A program made the translations under genes and the position numbers. From Paramarasmius palmivorus (taxonomy: Eukaryota > Basidiomycota > Agaricomycetes > Agaricales > Marasmiaceae), in the NCBI GenBank assembly GCA_037176845.1, contig JAYKXP010000050.1, positions 310,001 to 374,000 on the forward strand: a stretch of 64,000 nucleotides of DNA, written 5' to 3'. Of this stretch, positions 57,902 through 64,000 are shown piece after piece. The first letter of the stretch is position 1. Every line of letters starts with the position of its first letter. Under the pieces are notes generated by a model that made no database searches, had not been told where the DNA came from, and saw only the letters and a list, made by a program, of their open reading frames with translations.

Positions 57902-59676
57902 CTTGGCCCACAGGTAGATCTTCCTAAAATCATCAAAAACCTCATAAGGACCACGAATCCAAACCATAAAGGAGATCTCCACTGTAAGTAAAGGATAAAA
58001 GTCAATTGTGGATAATGCTTCAAGTAGATCAGAGCTTAGAAAGAGGACTTCTGTACACGATCTCCAGACGTATAAGATTTCAACTAACACCTCATTGTGC
58101 AGATCTTTGAGCCTGGAATCCCACAGAGTCAAAGCCTCGGCAAAAGAATGTGGATGATACGGGGGATATTGTTGAGCAATGCCTGATAATGCACAGAGAC
58201 AGGCTGTGGCCACACAGTCATAGTACTCTGCCTTAGACATGACCGGAACGTGATATTGACGGGAACGATTCGGATCGACCAAGAACTCCCTGAACGAGGC
58301 ATGTGCGATGCGTATGTCACTAGACCATTTGCTCTTTGGGAACAAAAGTACAGAACATATTCTATCCAGCATAATTTCAACCTCGCTTTCCTCAAAGCCT
58401 GAAAGCCAGGCAATCATTGCAGGAGACTCTCGCCAGGAAACTCGTTCACGAGTCATAAGGGTCATCCTTTCCGGCATCCCATCAGGTGTGATAAGTAGTC
58501 GAAGAATAGGTTGCACCTTCTCCCATTTGCGGCACGTCGACAGAATCTGATAATAGAGTGCATCTAGCACTGGATAAGGTGACTCCATATCAGCCTTGAC
58601 CTGGATACGAAGAACAGTCGCCAAGCGATCCTGGGGAAGGTCATCGCGAGTGTCGATATATTTTATGACCGTGACCGCGAAGATCATCTGCTTGTCGGCT
58701 CTTCCGACCAGCTCGTTGACGACGTGATGCTCAGGCCATGAAGAGGCCTCTCGCCTCAAGACCCGGTAGTATTTTGTTCTGAGGATGGAGAACTGATCAG
58801 TGAGATATCGTTCAATATCTCTGTTCAGCTCGTTCAGCTCGTTCATGTCGAAGGTTTCGAGGATGCCATTGAAGGCTGGGTGTTGAAAAGCATGGCGGAT
58901 TTGAGCCTCGGGACGACTGCATATGAGAATATTCCACGAAGGAAGCCTGCAGACAGACACCAACGTGAGAAGTATTCTCAATACCCTTTCCCGCGAATCC
59001 TGATCAACGCATTCATCGAGACCGTCAACAATGAGGAGATTCGGAGATATTCTCCGTAATGCGGGTTCCACAACACTACATGGCTGAAGAATCAATTGCT
59101 GAAGCTGATTCTCACACGTGGTCCGAAAAATGTTGGGATGTGAACTGATTATTTTAATAATCTCTGGAGCAAGTACATTGCATAGAGGTGATCCAGCTTG
59201 GCAGAATTGGTATGCGATGGTCGGTATGAAAGAATGTATGTTGTCCCGAGTAGAATCGTTGCGCGAGAAAAAGAATGCAGCAGCAAGTCTGCCGGTAGCA
59301 GCGTATCTGTCTGCAAGATGTTGTGCGATCGCCGATTTACCGATTCCTGCGGTGCCATGCAGCCAGAAGAAATTGGTGGTCTTCGAGCTGTCCTCGATCC
59401 AGCGTGTTAGATCGTTGAGGAGCTGCACTCGGGTCTCTGGATGACAATTGGGCAAGGGGAAACGATGTTCGGCATCGTGACAAGCGTTGGGCGCAGCTTC
59501 CTCCGACAGGCGGTCGAAAGACTTCGAGTCTAAAATCCAGAATGAGCGGCAGTGACTAGGATAGAGCAGCACACGAACGCACGAGTTTCGTTCATACGAA
59601 CTATATTGATTTGATCCCTTTGTACTAGGTTAATGGCATCTCTGCCAATATTGACTCTCGAGCCATTGAAAGACAT
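57902..59676 (-). CDS. NACHT-domain NTPase (NLR-like), N-terminal and NACHT exons
   Basis: STAND-class NTPases of this kind act as switches in fungal self/non-self and immune-like signalling. Exon 1 (59598-59676) starts at an ATG and encodes only 26 residues with the Asn/Gly-rich motif NGSRVNIGRDAINLVQ. Exon 2 (57902-59529) holds the NACHT core: Walker A LHGTAGIGKSAIAQ, FFFSRNDSTRD, Walker B NLLIVDGLDEC, sensor-like ILICSRPEAQI and a winged-helix-like region with IAHASFREFLVDP. The exon ends after WAK at a GTTAGT donor, the same place as in the second NACHT gene. No ankyrin, WD or TPR repeats follow; the C-terminal exons at 57.1-57.8 kb look degraded. Without splicing at 57,901 the protein ends at 57,869. 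Confidence 0.85.
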
Positions 59677-60017
59677 GTCCAAGAGCAAACGGCCGCTGGC
59701 TAGTATGTTTGCGCTAAGTTCTACGTTCAGTCCTACCGTTGACAGAGAGAATGTCGGACTCGGAGGATGCAACGCTGTAGTCGGATATTGCGTGGACCGT
59801 GACGAATGGATAAGAGGGCAGGGGAATGAGGAAAGCAAAGCAACGATATCTTCAGTCCATGAATGATACTGTAGAAGGCTGTACACAGTACAGTGGAAAC
59901 CTCGGCCGTGATATGTGACATTCGTGACATTCAAGTTCCTCTCGTCCACATTTGGCACATTCGCCCAACATTCGCCGACTCATGAATGGCTTTGCGCAAA
60001 GTGTCCCCAGAAGGAAC

Positions 60018-60281
60018 GAAACTCTTTCAATTAAAAAAGTATGTATTCTGATATTCAACGTATAACAGATCGTGCTGATTGTTTTATGTGTCAGCTTTCG
60101 GAGATAATGGGAGGACAATGGATGTCGGGCCACATCAGCACCATTCATAAAGACCAACTACCCTACTTCAAGATACCCTATCCAAGATCAGAACCAGCCC
60201 AACTCGGCCAACTCACAGACGCGTATCGAACAACGCGATCATTTTTTTACTCGACTTATTAGGATTTGTGGAACGGTAAAG
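60018..60281 (+). repeat. upstream flank of copy E, duplicated from copy D
   Basis: GTATGTATTCTGATATTCAA, GGAGATAATGGGAGGACAAT, GGATGTCGGGCCACATCAGC and TCATAAAGACCA occur in the same order as upstream of copy D, in inverted orientation in the window. It starts about 340 bases from the NACHT ATG, so the two genes are divergent. Confidence 0.8.
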
Positions 60282-61631
60282 ATGTGCTTTGTTGATGAAG
60301 AAGCAGCCGGGTACAATGATGTCCATGGTGAGTAGGCTTAACTGGCCTCTGTATCATTTTGTTAACGGATACTAGTGGTGTTGAATCCAGCTTCGCATCA
60401 CAGAGCGAAACGCCCTCGAGAAGAGTCTGACGATGACCGGGCTGAAGAACACGGTTTTAAACGAGTGAAATTCGGCTTTGGAGGACTGTGGTCGGTCGAG
60501 GCTGGACAGCTTCTTGCGAACGATACCATATCATATCTACTTTTCGACACTCCTTCATCTGTGCCTTCCGTGCATGACCTTCAGGCTACGCTTAGTTATG
60601 CTTTGGCTTCTCCTTACCGTATACTTCCCCAAGGAACATGGATTACTCAGTCAAGATACACAAGCTGCCCAGATCTTCCTTTTATCAACAAATATTCGTG
60701 GAGGTTCGAGTCAAGAAGTTCAGAGTGAACGTTCATTCAGGCCACGAAGGACTACGTCGCGAAGGATTCAAAGCAAAATCGGGGGCCGAATCGGGGCGTT
60801 AGAGAAGGACCATTTGCTCAAGGTCCTGGGGCTACAAAAGCGTCAACTGTAGTTGTTTCGGACGAGCTGCTACCAATGACGGCTCTCACGGATCCCATTC
60901 AGCTCGCGCAAGCTTTCAAGGATACGATCAGGTGTAAGTCTCACAAATTTTCACATTCGAAAAAAATAGTTCTGATACTTTGGTGAATCTCATATGTAGG
61001 TCATGAATGCCTTGTTCGGATCCCAACAATCATGCACGGTGACATAAGCTTGAATAACTTGGCGTATCGACAGGACGAGGACGGGAAGACATATGGTGTT
61101 CTATTCGATTTCGATAAACACAAACCACCCACGCCCAGACACCTCACCGGCACCAAAGCCTTTCTTGCGTTCGAACTCTTAAACCCGTCATACGTTCATC
61201 TCGCTATATACAAACAATGTGCAAAATACGACCTCGAGTCGTTCTTGTACGTCTTTGCTTGGATCATTGGTCGCTACAAAGGTGGACAACAAATCCCAAA
61301 CCCGCCGTATAGTGCGTGGACGACTGGGAGGTGTGCCGAAGGATCGAAATGGGATTTATTGATTCGGTCTTCATCTCGCAAGGTCACATCCTCGTATCAG
61401 GATCTTATTCCCATCTTGCACGCCCTCTGCACTCACTTCATTAATGGTTTCCGAGCCTTTAGTACAACTACTATTGGCACCCTTCATGGAGTCTCGTTAT
61501 TGCAGGGAACGGACGGACAACCTTTTGACTATGCCACTTTGGGTGGTCATGTTACACACTCAAATCTTCTTGCGGCATTCGACCTCCTGCTGCATCCTAC
61601 TTCTGACGACCGCGATGATTCACTGCGTTGA
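60282..61631 (+). pseudogene. short FunK1-type kinase, copy E, with in-frame nonsense codon
   Basis: Exons 60282-60327, 60376-60933 and 61000-61631 close in phase over 411 codons and align with copy D throughout (KRPREES start, MTALTDPIQLAQAFKD, catalytic loop MHGDISLNNLAY, FDFD, GTKAF, YDLESFLYVFAWI, DGQPFDYATLGGHVT). A TGA at 60,726-60,728 interrupts exon 2 where copy D has Arg (CGG). Matching sequence resumes in the same frame straight after it, so a CGA-to-TGA type change is the simplest explanation. There is no frameshift. Unless the stop is read through or corrected, the product lacks the catalytic part. As in copy D, the loop is HGD. Confidence 0.8.
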
Positions 61632-61815
61632 TGTTTTTTTCCCGCGTCTATATTCGCTTACACTTTTCTATGTTGCCTTGTCATTACATGAACCCCTTTT
61701 CCTATGCTTATGTGCACCGGAGCAGTGACTTGCGCTTCGATAATTGCTGTACAGTTGTGTGTAATCTCGGTCATCGTGTTCTTCGAACACACTAGGCTAT
61801 TCATACAGTCCCGAT

Positions 61816-64000
61816 TCAGCGCTCAGGGGTTAACCAGAGTCGCCGAAGAATGCCAAACACTGGCGATAGCTTCTTGGTTTCGAGTAGCATGACCGTGTCA
61901 TCACCAGAGAACGAATCGCCCTTGGGGTGTGGCGTCGGTAGGTTTACGAATAGATCTCTGCGCTCGTACAAAAGCGCTTTGAATTCGACCAGATCTTCCT
62001 CCTGGTGAGATTAGTCAGCCGTCAACACGCTGATAATATGCCAAGTACTACCTTCACCAGCTTCCGACCGTCAATACTTTCCAAAGTATTGTATATTATA
62101 TCGCTATCGAATACCCCTCGAGCGTCTTCGTCAAGAGATTTGCGTATATAATACATCTTCCTCAGGATGTCTCCATTAAATTGTGTAGCGTGGTCTGTGA
62201 CCCAATTCTTGGGGAGTACCTCAACTAGGTTGTATGTGCTAGGGAACAGTAGCCCATAGAACCCCCCGTGTTCGTTCGACTCCGAGTCGTTCCACCATCC
62301 CTGGAAATACTTGCAAACGATATCGAGGATCTCCTCTCGGTCTTGCCAAATGTCAAATGTACAAAAGCCACACTCCACGGAGAAGGTCCTTCGAACCGCA
62401 TGCATTCGCCAAGTTGTTGGGCTATAGGCAATATGGCAGGCTTGGAAAAAGTCGTCCATTCTCTTGATAAATGTCACGGGCGCCTTTTCTCCGAGTGTCT
62501 AACTCGGTAATCAGATCATCTGGAGAAGCTTTGAAACGTATTGGCTCACCTTTGCCCATGCTACACAATCCTTCCAGTCAGAAAATACAAGTGCGATGTT
62601 GTAGGAGGAAAAGACAGTCAAATCCCCAACAAGGCAAGGATCGAATTTTTCCAATTCGGCTAGCAAGTTGGCACTTGGGAACTGAACTCGACGACGGTAA
62701 TCTGGCCAATACGTAATTGCAAAGTGGAGTAGGATATCATCGCTGCGAACCCTGTTTTGCCATTCATCGGACAAGGTACCGAACGCACGCGAATCCTTTG
62801 ATATGTGATATATGGGGTACCAAGTTGCGAAGGAAGAAAAAGTGTGAAGAAGGAGCACTGTAACATGATCACAGTACTCAGCCTCGGAGTATTGTTGTAC
62901 GCAATACTCTCCTGACCTAGCACTGCCGAGGAGAAATTCTGTAAACGAGGCATGTAGAATGTATATCGGTGAATATGCCTCCTCGGGAACATGCAATACA
63001 GCGTGCAGCCGAGATAGGAGTGTTTCAACCTGACCCCATTTCAGCTTAAAGAGGCCCGCAATGACCAATGGCGAATGCCAATGAATGTCCTGGGTGAGAA
63101 TACCGCGAAGATTCGGATGTGGGGTGACCAGTAGTCGAAGAATGGTCGAAACTTTGTCCCAAGCAGGGCATGCAGACAAAATCTGTCGATAAAGTATATC
63201 CAAGTCAGGGTACGGAGAACCCTGGATCTCTTTATTGGGTTTCGTCATGAGGATGGTCTCTAGCCGATCCTGTGGTAGTTCGTCGAGGGTATCTATATAC
63301 TTGATAACCGTGCTGGCAAATATAAACTGCCCGCTTGCTCTCCAGACAAGGTCCCTGACCACGTCTTCACTCGGCCACGTCTCTCCTTCACTCCGTAAGA
63401 CCCGCCGGTACTTCCTTCGGAGGGCACCAAATCTCTCCAAAAGATATTTCTGTATGTCCAAGTCTGCTTCAGATAGGTGGCCGAGGAACCGGATTGTTGT
63501 TCCTGAGATCTCGATGCGTTCGAGACATGAGCTGAAGGCTGCATTGTCGATAGTATCGCGGATCTGTGGTTCGAGTCGACTGCAGAGGAGAAAGATGAAT
63601 GGAAAGTGTCCTCCGGATGTGACTCGTGTAGTGAAGGTGATAGCGAGGTCGATGATTTCTATGAGCCTCACCTGCAACGTGAGGTCAACGCATTCGTCAA
63701 TCGCATCGATAACGATGAGATTAGGAAGCCCCCGACGCTGAGTTGGAATGATCTTCGAAAATGGCTCGAGGATTAATTTCCGAAGCTGGGTTTCAATCGT
63801 GGTATTGAGAATATTGGGATTCGAACGGATAGTGTTGATGATTATAGGACCGACGACATCCCTGAGGAGTTCTGACGTACAGCATTGGTATGCTAGTGTC
63901 GCGATGAAGGGGTCTAGCTTGTTTCGGGTAGAATCGTTTCGCGAAAAGAAGAAGGATCCGATGAGATGATGGGAGTAATCCTCCGAGATTTTTTGGGCAA
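61816..64000 (-). CDS. second NACHT-domain NTPase, 5' part beyond the window
   Basis: A paralogue of the NACHT gene at 58-59.7 kb. Visible exons are 62550-64000 (continuing past the edge), 62052-62498 and 61816-62001, all in phase. The window edge falls just after Walker A: the first residues seen, AQKISEDYS, correspond to those following GKSAI in the other copy. FFFSRNDSTRNKLDPFIATL, Walker B NLIVIDAIDEC, FLLCSRLEPQIRD and ILHASFTEFLLG follow. The C-terminal exons carry VRRTFSVECGFCTFDIWQD, LLFPSTYNLVEVLPKNWV and EEDLVEFKALLYERRDLF, ending at LTPER. About 690 residues are visible, with no ankyrin or WD repeats. It appears intact, unlike the 3' end of its neighbour. Confidence 0.85.

Overview
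The window looks like nuclear DNA of an agaricomycete (mushroom-forming basidiomycete). Genes are split by many introns of about 40-75 bases with GT-AG borders. The kinases belong to the FunK1 family, which is expanded in mushrooms. NACHT NTPases, a hAT transposon and a mushroom-type HMG-CoA reductase are also present. No tRNA, rRNA or CRISPR array was recognised.

Layout. 1-10.4 kb: gene-poor and apparently decayed, with a 21-bp coding minisatellite and a small CACTG-ended MITE with a 3-bp target duplication. 10.4-19.8 kb: a conserved housekeeping block with HMG-CoA reductase (sterol pathway, + strand) and the cohesin regulator Pds5 (- strand), convergent. 20.8-26.3 kb: two tandem FunK1 kinases, the second frame-disrupted at its 3' end. 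26.5-30.1 kb: an unrecognised acidic-tailed gene and a small C2H2 zinc-finger gene. 31.85-38.23 kb: a complete 6378-bp hAT element with matching terminal inverted repeats and perfect 8-bp target duplications (CCATGGAT). It carries its transposase and a second, intact gene predicted to be a membrane protein. 39.2-41.7 kb and 49.8-52.4 kb: two paralogous multi-exon genes of a mushroom family of unknown function. Between them lie a third full-length FunK1 kinase, a FunK1 relic and a truncated helicase. 52.6-61.6 kb: two short FunK1 copies in inverted orientation around a TMEM184/Ost-alpha-like membrane protein and a NACHT NTPase. 61.8-64 kb: a second NACHT gene, cut by the window edge.

The most striking observation is the gene at 49,831-52,446. 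When spliced, its N terminus has a myristoylation/palmitoylation-like sequence and its C terminus has a perfectly spaced Zn(II)2Cys6 cluster, so it may be a lipid-anchored latent transcription factor. The same gene, its paralogue, the NACHT N terminus at 59.6 kb and the minisatellite fragment at 1.2 kb each carry a short Asn/Gly-rich motif of the form I-x-G-G-x-F-x-x-V. Shared short motifs of this kind link fungal NLR receptors to effectors in known amyloid-signalling systems. This suggests, as inference only, a local NLR/kinase/transcription-factor signalling neighbourhood.

Exon borders were placed by hand from GT-AG (occasionally GC-AG) signals, reading phase and comparison between paralogues. 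Where phases close they are probably right, but transcripts were not available.
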